From Candidatus Blautia intestinavium (GTDB taxonomy: Bacteria > Bacillota > Clostridia > Lachnospirales > Lachnospiraceae): 64,000 bases of DNA. The stretch lies in assembly GCA_019113745.1 (NCBI GenBank), contig DXGV01000022.1, forward strand, positions 1 to 64,000, in the 5' to 3' direction. Below the pieces are notes generated by a model, which did no database searches, was not told where the DNA came from, and was given only the letters and a program-made list of their open reading frames with translations. Of the stretch, positions 1 to 7,756 are shown one piece after another. A program made the position numbers and the translations under genes. Numbering within the stretch: the stretch's first letter is position 1; each line of letters starts with the position of its first letter.

Positions 1-143
1 ACCGTTCGTTATTCAATGAAGTTCGCACTTTCTCCATCCAATCACAAGTCGGATGTTTCAAGCGCTCTCTTTAAGAATTTTCGAGAATCGTATGTGTCTC
101 ACTGTTCAGTTATCAAGGTTCCTGTCTCTCAGACAACTCGTTT
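1..143 (-). other. Leader of a probable rRNA operon, gene body outside the window
   Basis: No open frame is credible here. On the minus strand the stretch reads away from a strong promoter (144-172) and contains GAACCTTGATAACTGAACAG, which resembles the conserved leader ahead of 16S rRNA in many Firmicutes. I infer that a 16S gene starts beyond position 1. It could instead be a spacer inside an rRNA operon. The rRNA itself is not visible. Confidence 0.4.
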
Positions 144-172
144 ACTTTATCACATTCGTTTACGTTTGTCAA
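144..172 (-). promoter_or_regulatory. Sigma-A promoter of the leftward (probable rRNA) transcript
   Basis: On the minus strand TTGACA (172-167) and TAAAGT (149-144) are separated by exactly 17 bases. The consensus -35 box and A/T-rich surroundings fit a strong stable-RNA promoter reading off the left edge. Confidence 0.6.
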
Positions 173-207
173 GAGTTTTTTTATTTTTTTGAAGCTTACG
201 CTCCAAA

Positions 208-297
208 CGGAGAAGGAGGGATTTGAACCCTCGCGCCGCTATTAACGACCTACTCCCTTTCCAGGGGAGCCCCTTCGGCCAGCTTGGGTACTTCTCC
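208..297 (-). tRNA. tRNA-Ser(GGA)
   Basis: A 90-base class II tRNA. The acceptor stem pairs GGAGAAG with CTTCTCC, the discriminator is G, there is a long variable arm, and the T arm contains GGTTCAAATCC. The seven-base anticodon loop CTGGAAA sits on a CTCCC/GGGAG stem and gives anticodon GGA (plus-strand positions 260-262). CCA is not encoded. It has its own promoter at 353-382. Confidence 0.95.
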
Positions 298-352
298 AAA
301 TTGCCCTTTCAGATATTTCCATATCTACTTTTTTCAATCAGCAACGGGTTAA

Positions 353-382
353 ATTATAACTCATCGTTCCTTGTTTTGTCAA
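353..382 (-). promoter_or_regulatory. Promoter of tRNA-Ser(GGA)
   Basis: TTGACA (382-377) and TATAAT (358-353) lie 18 bases apart on the minus strand. Both boxes match consensus, and the tRNA begins about 55 bases downstream. Confidence 0.7.
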
Positions 383-448
383 GTCTTTTTTCATCTTTTT
401 TTCATTTTTTTTGATGTTTTTCTTTCATTTCCAACTTGTCAAAACAAA

Positions 449-534
449 CGGAGAGAGTGGGATTCGAACCCACGCGCCCTTGCGGACAAACGGTTTTCAA
501 GACCGCCTCGTTATGACCACTTCGATATCTCTCC
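449..534 (-). tRNA. tRNA-Ser(UGA)
   Basis: An 86-base class II tRNA. GGAGAGA pairs with TCTCTCC, the discriminator is G, the variable arm is long, and the T arm contains GGTTCGAATCC. The anticodon loop CTTGAAA on a GCGGT/ACCGT stem gives anticodon UGA (plus-strand 497-499). CCA is not encoded. It is in tandem with tRNA-Ser(GGA), which has a separate promoter. Confidence 0.95.
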
Positions 535-642
535 ATATAGAATTTTCACGCTTTTTCGCATTTGCTCTGTCAGCGCAGAAGTTATTCTATCATCAAAACC
601 TGTAGGTGTCAATATAGATTTTACATTTTTTGCAAAAACTCT

Positions 643-1353
643 TTACCGTTTTGACTGATAAATATCCAGAAAAATCTCCGCTGTCGCCAGATCCTCCGGC
701 GTTGTTATTTTCAGATTCATATAGGAGCCTTCCACAAGACGGACTTTTCTCCCAGTTTCCTGTTCTACCACCATCGCGTCGTCTGTGATCTGGGACATGT
801 CTTTTTTCCGGATACTTTCATGGGCGCTTCTTATCAGAGAGTAGGAAAAAATCTGGGGGGTCTGAATCGTCCACACATTTTTCCTGTCCGGAGTTTCTGA
901 AACAAATCCTTTTTCATCTGATAGTTTTATTGTATCCTTGGAGGGCATTCCAATCACACAGGCGCCCGTTTCCCTGACCCCTGCCATACCTCTTTCCAGT
1001 ATTTCTTCTGTAATAAAAGGTCTTGCCCCATCATGGATCAGAACATGATCACACTGTCCGCAGGCGAGAAGCCCCGCATAGACAGAATCATATCGTTCTT
1101 TGCCCCCCGGTATCACTTCAGACACTTTAGAAAAACCGTACTTATCTATAATTTCTTTTTTACAGTAGGAAATATCCTTCTCCCCTGTCACGAGAATAAT
1201 ATTGTGGATCAGAGGGCTTTCCTGAAAACAGCGCAGGGAATAATAGAGCACCGGTTTTCCGCCGATCTCTAAAAACTGTTTCTGTATTTTACTGTTCATT
1301 CTTTTTCCCTGCCCTGCCGCCAGGACAATAGCTGTATTGAGCTCCTGCTTCAT
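643..1353 (-). CDS. ispD: 2-C-methyl-D-erythritol 4-phosphate cytidylyltransferase
   Basis: This enzyme joins CTP and methylerythritol phosphate in the non-mevalonate isoprenoid pathway, in the cytoplasm. The N-terminal nucleotide-binding motif LAAGQGKRM (residues 11-19), the downstream K-Q-F and the HDGARP motif near residue 100 are the IspD signature; the length (236 residues) is normal. I chose the ATG at 1353 because GAGAGG lies 7 bases upstream. An ATG five codons earlier (1368) has a poorly spaced ribosome site. It is the last gene of the leftward tsaE-to-ispD run, 60 bases after tsaD. Confidence 0.93.
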   Translation of the reverse strand: MKQELNTAIVLAAGQGKRMNSKIQKQFLEIGGKPVLYYSLRCFQESPLIHNIILVTGEKDISYCKKEIIDKYGFSKVSEVIPGGKERYDSVYAGLLACGQCDHVLIHDGARPFITEEILERGMAGVRETGACVIGMPSKDTIKLSDEKGFVSETPDRKNVWTIQTPQIFSYSLIRSAHESIRKKDMSQITDDAMVVEQETGRKVRLVEGSYMNLKITTPEDLATAEIFLDIYQSKR

Positions 1354-1412
1354 AGAAAAACCTCTCATCTTTCCTATTATAACTACGGTTTTAAATTTAC
1401 ACTGTTTATCCT

Positions 1413-2432
1413 CTACCGTTCTCCCAGTTTAAGATTAGGAACCGCATTCAGATCCCATCCATGCCGCGTGCCTTTTTTGTATTCATAGTAAGCGGCAGCG
1501 CCGATCATCGCCGCATTATCTGTACAGAAAATCGGTGAAGGGCGATAAAATCTGTATCCGTTCTGCGCGCAGGCATTTTCCATAGCGGCGCGAAGCGTTC
1601 CATTAGAGGCGACGCCTCCCGCAATGGCAATCTTGTCCATATGACAATCTGCCGCTGCCATCATAGTGTGTTCCACCAGAACATCCACTACTGCTTTCTG
1701 AAAGGACGCCGCCAGATCCGCCCTGTTGACTTCTTCACCCTTCATCTGCGCCTGATTCAGATAATTCAGGACTGCCGATTTTACGCCACTGAAGCTGAAA
1801 TCATAAGGGCAGTCGCCCACCTTTGCCCTGGGAAAAACGATGGCGTCCGGATTTCCCTCTTTTGACAGCTTATCGATCTTCGGGCCTCCCGGATATCCCA
1901 AGCCTATCGCTCTGGCCACTTTATCAAAAGCTTCTCCCGCCGCGTCGTCTCTGGTACGTCCCAGAATTTCAAATTCTCCGTAATCCTTTACGATCACCAG
2001 ATGAGTATGTCCTCCCGATACTATCAGACAGAGGAAGGGCGGTTCCAGATCAGGATGCTCGATATAATTTGCCGAGACATGTCCTTCTATATGATGAACT
2101 CCCACAAGAGGAAGCTTTTTGGCATAGGCGATAGCCTTGGCTTCAGCCACTCCCACCAGAAGAGCGCCTACCAGCCCGGGTCCATAAGTCACCCCAACAG
2201 CGTCCAACTGATCCAGAGACACTCCAGCCTCCGCCAGAGCCGCTTCTATTACCTGATTGATCTTCTCAATATGCTTGCGGGACGCGATCTCCGGAACCAC
2301 TCCGCCATACAGCTTATGCAGTTCTATCTGAGAAGAGATCACATTGGACAGAACGGTCCTTCCGTTTTTTACTACAGAAGCCGCCGTTTCGTCACAGGAA
2401 CTCTCAATCGCAAGAATCAATGTATCTTCCAC
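1413..2432 (-). CDS. tsaD: tRNA N6-adenosine threonylcarbamoyltransferase TsaD
   Basis: TsaD transfers the threonylcarbamoyl group to A37 of ANN-decoding tRNAs, working with TsaB and TsaE, both encoded upstream in the same operon. The 339-residue protein has the ASKHA fold, the start [10 protein letters not shown], the metal-binding H114-x-x-x-H118 in HHIEGH, and a C-terminal GGVASNG motif. Translation starts at GTG (2432), supported by GAGGAGG seven bases upstream; no better ATG is near. It begins two bases after the rnz stop, so the two are probably co-translated. Confidence 0.96.
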   Translation of the reverse strand: MEDTLILAIESSCDETAASVVKNGRTVLSNVISSQIELHKLYGGVVPEIASRKHIEKINQVIEAALAEAGVSLDQLDAVGVTYGPGLVGALLVGVAEAKAIAYAKKLPLVGVHHIEGHVSANYIEHPDLEPPFLCLIVSGGHTHLVIVKDYGEFEILGRTRDDAAGEAFDKVARAIGLGYPGGPKIDKLSKEGNPDAIVFPRAKVGDCPYDFSFSGVKSAVLNYLNQAQMKGEEVNRADLAASFQKAVVDVLVEHTMMAAADCHMDKIAIAGGVASNGTLRAAMENACAQNGYRFYRPSPIFCTDNAAMIGAAAYYEYKKGTRHGWDLNAVPNLKLGER

Positions 2433-2434
2433 TT

Positions 2435-3346
2435 TCAGTCCTCCTCGAAATTCAGTTCCACACTTTTTCCGTCTTTACCCGGATAAGCCTCCGGGAAAAT
2501 TTCTCTCACTTTTTCCATATAATCATCCGGGCGGATCAGAGAGGGACTGTAATGTGTCAGCCACATTTCCTTTACGCCGGCGTCCCGGGCAAGTATGGCA
2601 GCCTCCCGGAAAGTCATATGTTTATAACCCTTTGCTTTTTCCGCCTTGTCTTCCTCGCCGTACATACCTTCGCAGATAAAAAGATCCGAGCCCCTGGCGT
2701 TTCGCAGTATCGACTCCGTCGGTCTGGTATCTGTAGTATAAGTCAGCTTGATCCCTTTTCTCTCAGGTCCAAGAACCATGTCCGGCGTGTATATGATTCC
2801 GTTGTCCTCGATCGTCTGGCCTTTTTGGAGCGGATTCCAGTATTTCAGAGGAATCTCCCTTTCTTTTGCTCTCTCCGGTGAAAATTTCCCCTGGCGGAGA
2901 ATCTCCAGAGAGTAACCATAGCAGAGAACATTATGGTTCACCTTAAAAGCTGTGATCCGGTATCCGTTCAGTTGGATTGTTTCTTCCGGCCCTGTTATTT
3001 CCACAAATTTGATTTCAAAAGGGAGCTCCGGCGCGATCACGCGCAGCGCGTTCACCACCCGCTCCAGTCCTCTGGGTCCTATCAGTGTCAGCGGTTCCCT
3101 CCGGTCTGCGTTTCCCATAGTGAGAAGTAGTCCCGGCAGACCACTGATATGATCGCCGTGATAATGAGTAAAACAGATCACATCAATCGGCTTAAAGCTC
3201 CACCCCTTTTCCTTTATGGCGACCTGAGTGCCTTCTCCGCAGTCGATCAGAAGACTGCTTCCATTATAGCGGGTCATCAGCGCCGTGAGCCACCTCCTGG
3301 GGAGAGGCATCATACCGCCGGTTCCCACCAGACATACATCTAACAT
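2435..3346 (-). CDS. rnz: Ribonuclease Z
   Basis: This zinc-dependent endonuclease removes the 3' trailer of tRNA precursors, which suits the CCA-less tRNA genes at the left end of this window. The 303-residue protein is a metallo-beta-lactamase fold with the motif H61-Y-H63-G-D65-H66 and later histidines (H-x-T-F near residue 247, H-Y-S near residue 270) as expected. ATG 3346 has AGAGGA upstream. The gene lies between rimI and tsaD, inside the threonylcarbamoyl-adenosine operon. Confidence 0.94.
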   Translation of the reverse strand: MLDVCLVGTGGMMPLPRRWLTALMTRYNGSSLLIDCGEGTQVAIKEKGWSFKPIDVICFTHYHGDHISGLPGLLLTMGNADRREPLTLIGPRGLERVVNALRVIAPELPFEIKFVEITGPEETIQLNGYRITAFKVNHNVLCYGYSLEILRQGKFSPERAKEREIPLKYWNPLQKGQTIEDNGIIYTPDMVLGPERKGIKLTYTTDTRPTESILRNARGSDLFICEGMYGEEDKAEKAKGYKHMTFREAAILARDAGVKEMWLTHYSPSLIRPDDYMEKVREIFPEAYPGKDGKSVELNFEED

Positions 3347-3423
3347 AAATTATCCTCTTCTAATTCAAATCTCTCTATTTTTATACGGCAGACAGAAAAA
3401 TCTTCCGGCGGAAAAGCACACAT

Positions 3424-3873
3424 TTATACAGAACAGTCCTTCTGCTTTTTTGTCATCAGAACCGCCGCCTCCACAGGCTCTGTATAATAGTTTTTTCTGA
3501 AACCATCCTCCCGGAATCCCAGGCGCTGATACAGCCTTCTGGCTGAACCATTGCCCTCCCTTACTTCCAGATGTACGGTGTGGATTCCCTGCATCTCAGC
3601 TATCCGCAGCATACTGTCCACAAGAAAATATCCGATACCTTCTTTCTGACGTTCCCTGCGCACAGCCACATTCAGGATATCTCCTTCGTCAAGCACTGTC
3701 ATCATACTGCAGAAGCCAAGGATCTTTTCCTTTTCTTCTACCACAAAGAACATTGTGTCCTCTTTCATCAGATAAGTAAAAAATCCTTCTCTTGTCCATG
3801 GTACGGTGAAAAGATCTTCTTCTATTTCCATTACCTGATCCAGATCTTCTACCAGCATTTCCCGAAATGTCAT
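3424..3873 (-). CDS. rimI: Ribosomal protein S18-alanine N-acetyltransferase RimI
   Basis: A 149-residue GNAT acetyltransferase. The central AVRRERQKEGIGYFLV segment is the acetyl-CoA-binding R/Q-x-x-G-x-G/A loop, and the tail R-R-L-Y-Q-R-L-G-F-R is typical of RimI. The expected reaction is N-terminal acetylation of S18, though in Firmicutes substrates are less well established. The start codon overlaps the tsaB stop by four bases (ATGA). Its position between tsaB and tsaD is the classic bacterial arrangement. Confidence 0.9.
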   Translation of the reverse strand: MTFREMLVEDLDQVMEIEEDLFTVPWTREGFFTYLMKEDTMFFVVEEKEKILGFCSMMTVLDEGDILNVAVRRERQKEGIGYFLVDSMLRIAEMQGIHTVHLEVREGNGSARRLYQRLGFREDGFRKNYYTEPVEAAVLMTKKQKDCSV

Positions 3874-4601
3874 CTGTTCTCTCCTGCTGCACTTTCCTTT
3901 CTGCGCTCGCGTTCCGCCCGCTCTCTTTCCGCCTGGGACACGCGGAGATAATCCGGAACATGCTCCGCGGCAGTCTGGATTTTTCCTTCCTCATAATATA
4001 CCTGTCCAAGTGCGGCTACCGCAGAAGCACGCTGCTTGTTCACATGAGCAGGGGCAAAAGAACAGGGTACCGTCATTTTTTCTTCAATCACCCTGCGGAA
4101 TACGGGAACGCCGTCTCCCAGAAAGATCACATTCTTTCCATATTTATTCAGCTTTTCCAACAACTCTTCAACAGGAACCGCCATCTGCTTTTCCACTGTC
4201 ACAAGCTTATGATCCTCAAAACAGTAAATCCCTGTATATACCTGATTTCTTCTGGCGTCCATGATGGGACAAATCAGTCCCTCCGCGTCGTAAAGATTAT
4301 ACGCCAGAGCTTCTACTGTAGGGACTCCGATCAGAGGTTTTTTAAGAGCAAGCCCCAGTCCCTTGGCCGTAGCGGAACCGATCCTGAGCCCGGTAAAAGA
4401 TCCCGGCCCTGCGGCTACTGCTATAGCGTCAATGGTATTCAGATCCAGTTCCGTCATACTAGCGATCTCATCCAACATGGGAAGCAGCGTCTGTGAATGT
4501 GTTTTCTTATAATTTACCGTATATTCCGCAACAAGATTTTCGTTTTCCACCACAGCTACAGAAGCTACGATCCCGGAGCTGTCCAATCCTAAAATCTTCA
4601 T
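3870..4601 (-). CDS. tsaB: tRNA threonylcarbamoyladenosine complex subunit TsaB
   Basis: TsaB is the non-catalytic ASKHA-fold partner of TsaD in threonylcarbamoyl-adenosine synthesis. The 243 residues begin MKILGLDSSG, followed by the conserved H-S-Q-x-L-L-P segment and the AAGPGSFTGLRIG motif. Length is usual. It starts 7 bases after tsaE and overlaps rimI by four bases, so tsaE-tsaB-rimI are tightly coupled. Confidence 0.94.
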   Translation of the reverse strand: MKILGLDSSGIVASVAVVENENLVAEYTVNYKKTHSQTLLPMLDEIASMTELDLNTIDAIAVAAGPGSFTGLRIGSATAKGLGLALKKPLIGVPTVEALAYNLYDAEGLICPIMDARRNQVYTGIYCFEDHKLVTVEKQMAVPVEELLEKLNKYGKNVIFLGDGVPVFRRVIEEKMTVPCSFAPAHVNKQRASAVAALGQVYYEEGKIQTAAEHVPDYLRVSQAERERAERERRKESAAGENR

Positions 4602-4608
4602 GATATTC

Positions 4609-5100
4609 TCACCACTTTCCTTTTTCTGAGCTGACCGGATCTCCGCCTGTTTGGTTTTCCCCGCCGAAATCCTCCGGAAGGCCCTCTACTGTGATCCTGC
4701 GGTAGTCAAAGCCCTGTTCCAGGTCTTTCTCTATTATAATGGAAATCCGTTTCTCAGGGATGATCTCTTCAATCAGCTCCGCCCATTCGATCAGGCAGAT
4801 CCCCTGGCCGAAAAAATAATCGTCATAGCCGATTTCTTCCATTTCTTCTATATCGCCGATCCGGTATACGTCAAAATGATAAAAGGGCAGCCTGCCCTCC
4901 TCATATACCTGTACGATTGTAAACGTCGGACTGCTTACCGCCTCGGAAATTCCAAGTCCTGCAGCCACGCCCTGGGTAAATACAGTTTTTCCGACTCCCA
5001 GATCCCCTGTCAATGTATAGATCTGCCCCGGCAGGGCGGCACGCCCAATCTTTTCTCCCAGGGAAAAAGTTTCTTCAGGGCTTCTCGTTTCTATTACCAT
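4609..5100 (-). CDS. tsaE: tRNA threonylcarbamoyladenosine complex ATPase TsaE
   Basis: A small P-loop ATPase (163 residues) that cycles the TsaB-TsaD complex. The Walker A motif GDLGVGKT spans residues 32-39, preceded by LTG, and the later segment FYHFDVYRI is a family hallmark. I used ATG 5100, with AAGGTGG a few bases upstream. A longer frame to 5166 exists but runs into the promoter region. It is the first gene of the leftward operon. Confidence 0.93.
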   Translation of the reverse strand: MVIETRSPEETFSLGEKIGRAALPGQIYTLTGDLGVGKTVFTQGVAAGLGISEAVSSPTFTIVQVYEEGRLPFYHFDVYRIGDIEEMEEIGYDDYFFGQGICLIEWAELIEEIIPEKRISIIIEKDLEQGFDYRRITVEGLPEDFGGENQTGGDPVSSEKGKW

Positions 5101-5116
5101 CTTTCCACCTTTTTCC

Positions 5117-5145
5117 TTGCAGAATTGTTCTTTGCATATTATAAT
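5117..5145 (+). promoter_or_regulatory. Promoter of the cyclophilin gene
   Basis: TTGCAG (5117-5122) and TATAAT (5140-5145) are separated by 17 bases, about 47 bases upstream of the start at 5193. The -10 region overlaps that of the opposing promoter at 5138-5166. Confidence 0.55.
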
Positions 5146-5166
5146 AGAGCGAACAGAGAAAAACAA
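5138..5166 (-). promoter_or_regulatory. Promoter of the tsaE operon
   Basis: On the minus strand TTGTTT (5166-5161) and TATAAT (5143-5138) are 17 bases apart, about 38 bases upstream of tsaE. The palindrome ATTATAAT serves as -10 for both directions, so the two promoters probably exclude each other. Confidence 0.5.
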
Positions 5167-5192
5167 TACTTTTTATAAAGGAGAATCAAACT

Positions 5193-5711
5193 ATGGCAAA
5201 TCCCATCGTAACCATCACTATGGAAAACGGCGACGTCATGAAGGCGGAGCTGTATCCGGACGTTGCCCCCAATACAGTAAACAATTTTATCAGTCTTGTG
5301 AAAAAGGGCTTTTATGACGGGCTGATCTTTCACCGCGTTATTAACGGTTTTATGATCCAGGGCGGATGCCCCGAAGGTACCGGAATGGGCGGCCCGGGTT
5401 ACAGCATCAAGGGTGAATTTGCCCAGAACGGCTTTGCCAACGATCTGGCTCATACTCCCGGCGTACTTTCCATGGCAAGAGCCATGCATCCGAATTCCGG
5501 CGGAAGCCAGTTCTTCATCATGCACAAAGCCGCTCCTCATCTTGACGGAAGCTATGCGGCTTTTGGCAAGATCATCGAGGGTATGGATGTGGTAAACCGT
5601 ATTGCCGAGGAAGACACTGACTACAGCGACAGACCTCTAGACGACCAGGTAATGAAAACAGTTACTGTAGAGACTTTCGGCGTAGATTATCCGGAACCTG
5701 AGAAATGCTGA
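5193..5711 (+). CDS. Peptidyl-prolyl cis-trans isomerase, cyclophilin type
   Basis: A 172-residue single-domain cyclophilin with no signal peptide, so cytoplasmic. It catalyses cis-trans isomerisation of proline bonds in folding proteins. The catalytic F46-H47-R48 and the FMIQGG motif are present, as are GSQFFI and the TPHLDG-like stretch near residue 116. AAAGGAGA lies 7 bases before ATG 5193. It is monocistronic, with its own promoter and a hairpin terminator right after the stop. Confidence 0.95.
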   Translation: MANPIVTITMENGDVMKAELYPDVAPNTVNNFISLVKKGFYDGLIFHRVINGFMIQGGCPEGTGMGGPGYSIKGEFAQNGFANDLAHTPGVLSMARAMHPNSGGSQFFIMHKAAPHLDGSYAAFGKIIEGMDVVNRIAEEDTDYSDRPLDDQVMKTVTVETFGVDYPEPEKC

Positions 5712-5740
5712 AAAGAGGGGAAATTCCCCTCTTTTCTTCC
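5711..5740. terminator. Bidirectional terminator between the cyclophilin and YigZ genes
   Basis: A perfect 10-bp stem, AAAAGAGGGG (5711-5720) with CCCCTCTTTT (5726-5735) and a five-base loop. It has T-rich ends on both strands, so it can stop both converging genes. Confidence 0.85.
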
Positions 5741-5769
5741 ATCGTAGCCGTCTTCTGCACAGATATTGT

Positions 5770-6426
5770 TCAGGAACAGAATGTATGTACTTCTCCGTCC
5801 AGCACGGCGAAATAAAGCTCTCCCGTTTTTTCTATCCGGGCTCTTCCGTTGGTCCCTTCTGTAACCGCTTTTTGCAGAGCGTCCACGTCCCCTGCCGGGA
5901 CAAGAAGCTCCAGCTTTACTTTATCTGTATATTCGCTGTTCAACACAGGGATTCCACGCTCCCCGGCAATATACTGTATTTTGCCGATTCCGGTATAGTC
6001 TGTCGTTACTTCCAGCGAAATCCCTTTTTTCTTCTTAATGATCCTGCTGGCCTTCAGCCCTTCCTGGACGGCTTTTGAATACGCTCTCACCAGCCCTCCT
6101 GTTCCCAGGAGCACTCCGCCGAAATACCGCGTCACTACCACTGCGGTATTATAAATCTCTTCTCCCAGAATCACATCCAGCATAGGACGCCCGGCGGTAC
6201 CGGAGGGTTCTCCGTCATCGCTGCATCTTGTATACTCCCGGTTCAGTCCCACGGAATATACATAGCAGTTATGTCTTGCGTCCCAGTATTTCTTTCTCAT
6301 CTCCTCTATAAAGGCAAGGGCTTCCTCCTCTGATTCCACATGGCGCACCGTCGCGATAAATCGGGATTTCTTTTCTGTAATTTCTCCCTCGCCGCCTTCC
6401 AGTACGGTCTTATATTGTTCCAGCAT
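5770..6426 (-). CDS. YigZ/IMPACT family protein
   Basis: A 218-residue protein of the IMPACT (UPF0029) family. The N-terminal domain carries the conserved KKSRFIA, A-R-H-N-C-Y-x-Y and DDGEPSGTAG motifs (residues 19-85). The C-terminal part (from about 140) is the DUF1949-like ferredoxin-fold domain. The yeast relative Yih1 and mammalian IMPACT affect Gcn2 signalling, but the bacterial function is not settled and none is claimed. It converges on the cyclophilin gene. Confidence 0.88.
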   Translation of the reverse strand: MLEQYKTVLEGGEGEITEKKSRFIATVRHVESEEEALAFIEEMRKKYWDARHNCYVYSVGLNREYTRCSDDGEPSGTAGRPMLDVILGEEIYNTAVVVTRYFGGVLLGTGGLVRAYSKAVQEGLKASRIIKKKKGISLEVTTDYTGIGKIQYIAGERGIPVLNSEYTDKVKLELLVPAGDVDALQKAVTEGTNGRARIEKTGELYFAVLDGEVHTFCS

Positions 6427-6567
6427 TGTTTTCTCTCCTGGTTCTTCCCGCAGCGCGCAGGACCTTCTTCCCGCCTGCCGCCGGTCTGTTCTTTTCCAAC
6501 ATATTTTGTCCTGTCACAGACATGAACGGACAGGATAAATTTATTGTATCCGACCCTACTTCCGGTG

Positions 6568-7509
6568 TCAATGCGCAGTCTCCTGTTTCTCGTAAACCCA
6601 GCTCTGCAGTGTCTGGGGCTGAAGAGTACTGTAATCCCATTTTTTCCGGCTGTTGGCCTTGCTGAAGGGATCGTTGATGGTAAACTGTCCCTCTTCATAT
6701 CCAGTGAGCACGATAAAATGACCGTCGTCCGTAAAGTCACCCGGCCCCATGGCGCAGATGATCAGTTTTCCGGCCTCCAGCTCCGCCTCCATGGTCGGCT
6801 CGTCCATATAGGGGAACTGGGTGACTTTCACGCCGTATTCTGCGGCGATATCTCTCATAAAAAGCCAGGAGGTTCCTTCTCCCGCCACATAATAGCCCTC
6901 CTCCATGGCTCTCCCTGCCAAAGCGTCAGGCGTCAGGCTCTCATTTCTGGTGAGACTGAACAGAACCATGGACAGGCAGGTGGGGCCGCAGCCGGAAATT
7001 CCGATATTCGACTGACCGTAAGGCACATAGCCCCAACGGCTGTCCCACTGAAGGAAAAGCGGCGTTTCCTCCTGCTTTTCCATAAGCCGGATTCCTCCTG
7101 TCTTCTCTGCCGGCATATCCGGATACGCCTCCACAAAGTCTGCGATTTCCGGGTTCCGTCTCAGCGCCTTCAGGAAGCTTTCCGGATAGCGGGAGGAATC
7201 CGCCCATATTTTTTCCCAGGAGGTAGGTTCCTTGATTTCCTCCGGCTCCGGTTCAGCCTCAACCACAGCCGCCACCGGCACGGAAGATATTTCCTCCAGT
7301 CTCCATCTCTTTATTTCATAAATAAAAAAGCCACTGGCACAGATAAGAAGAATCAGTACTGTCAAAAGAACATGGGTATCTCTCTGTTTCTGCCTGGCCT
7401 CTATGGTACGTTTTTTTCTTTCCTCAAGATAAACGGCTCTTTCCTCTTTTGGAAGCTCTGTAATATGCCGGGACATAATTTTTTTTGATCTTCTCTTTTT
7501 TTTCGTCAT
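6568..7509 (-). CDS. Membrane-anchored C39-like peptidase domain protein
   Basis: About 313 residues. A basic N-terminus is followed by one membrane segment (TVLILLICASGFFIYEI), a spacer, and a C39-like papain-fold domain (PF13529 type). Within the domain SGCGPTC supplies the presumed catalytic Cys, GHFIVLTG the His and NDPF the Asp. The orientation implies an extracytoplasmic peptidase or peptide-binding domain; substrate unknown. I chose ATG 7509 because GGGGACGG precedes it. An ATG at 7536 has no visible ribosome site. The 141 bases after the stop hold an imperfect hairpin (6510-6546) without a U run. Confidence 0.8.
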   Translation of the reverse strand: MTKKKRRSKKIMSRHITELPKEERAVYLEERKKRTIEARQKQRDTHVLLTVLILLICASGFFIYEIKRWRLEEISSVPVAAVVEAEPEPEEIKEPTSWEKIWADSSRYPESFLKALRRNPEIADFVEAYPDMPAEKTGGIRLMEKQEETPLFLQWDSRWGYVPYGQSNIGISGCGPTCLSMVLFSLTRNESLTPDALAGRAMEEGYYVAGEGTSWLFMRDIAAEYGVKVTQFPYMDEPTMEAELEAGKLIICAMGPGDFTDDGHFIVLTGYEEGQFTINDPFSKANSRKKWDYSTLQPQTLQSWVYEKQETAH

Positions 7510-7724
7510 TCCGTCCCCATTTCTGTAAATAAGCATTTTTTGTTTGCTGAAGATACCCCATCATTATAGCCAAGATATTCCCGTTTTGCAACTGTGGTCC
7601 GGAAGCTGTATAATTTCAGATTACAGTTCCATGTCCCTGTCTGTTATACTGATTGATAGCGAAGTTTCCTATGTTTAAAATGTGAAGTTTTTATTTTAGG
7701 GTTTATTTACTATTTCTTATTTGA

Positions 7725-7730
7725 TATAAT
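7725..7730 (+). promoter_or_regulatory. -10 box of the penicillin-binding protein gene
   Basis: TATAAT lies 26 bases upstream of the start codon in an A/T-rich tract. The hexamer 17 bases further upstream (TTTATT) is a weak -35 match, so only the -10 box is annotated. Confidence 0.4.
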
Positions 7731-7756
7731 AATACGGACTATAAAGGAGGAAGAAC

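Noticed and set aside
1..207. CRISPR array or small-RNA gene at the left edge
   Set aside because: No repeated units; the region is better explained as a stable-RNA promoter and leader.
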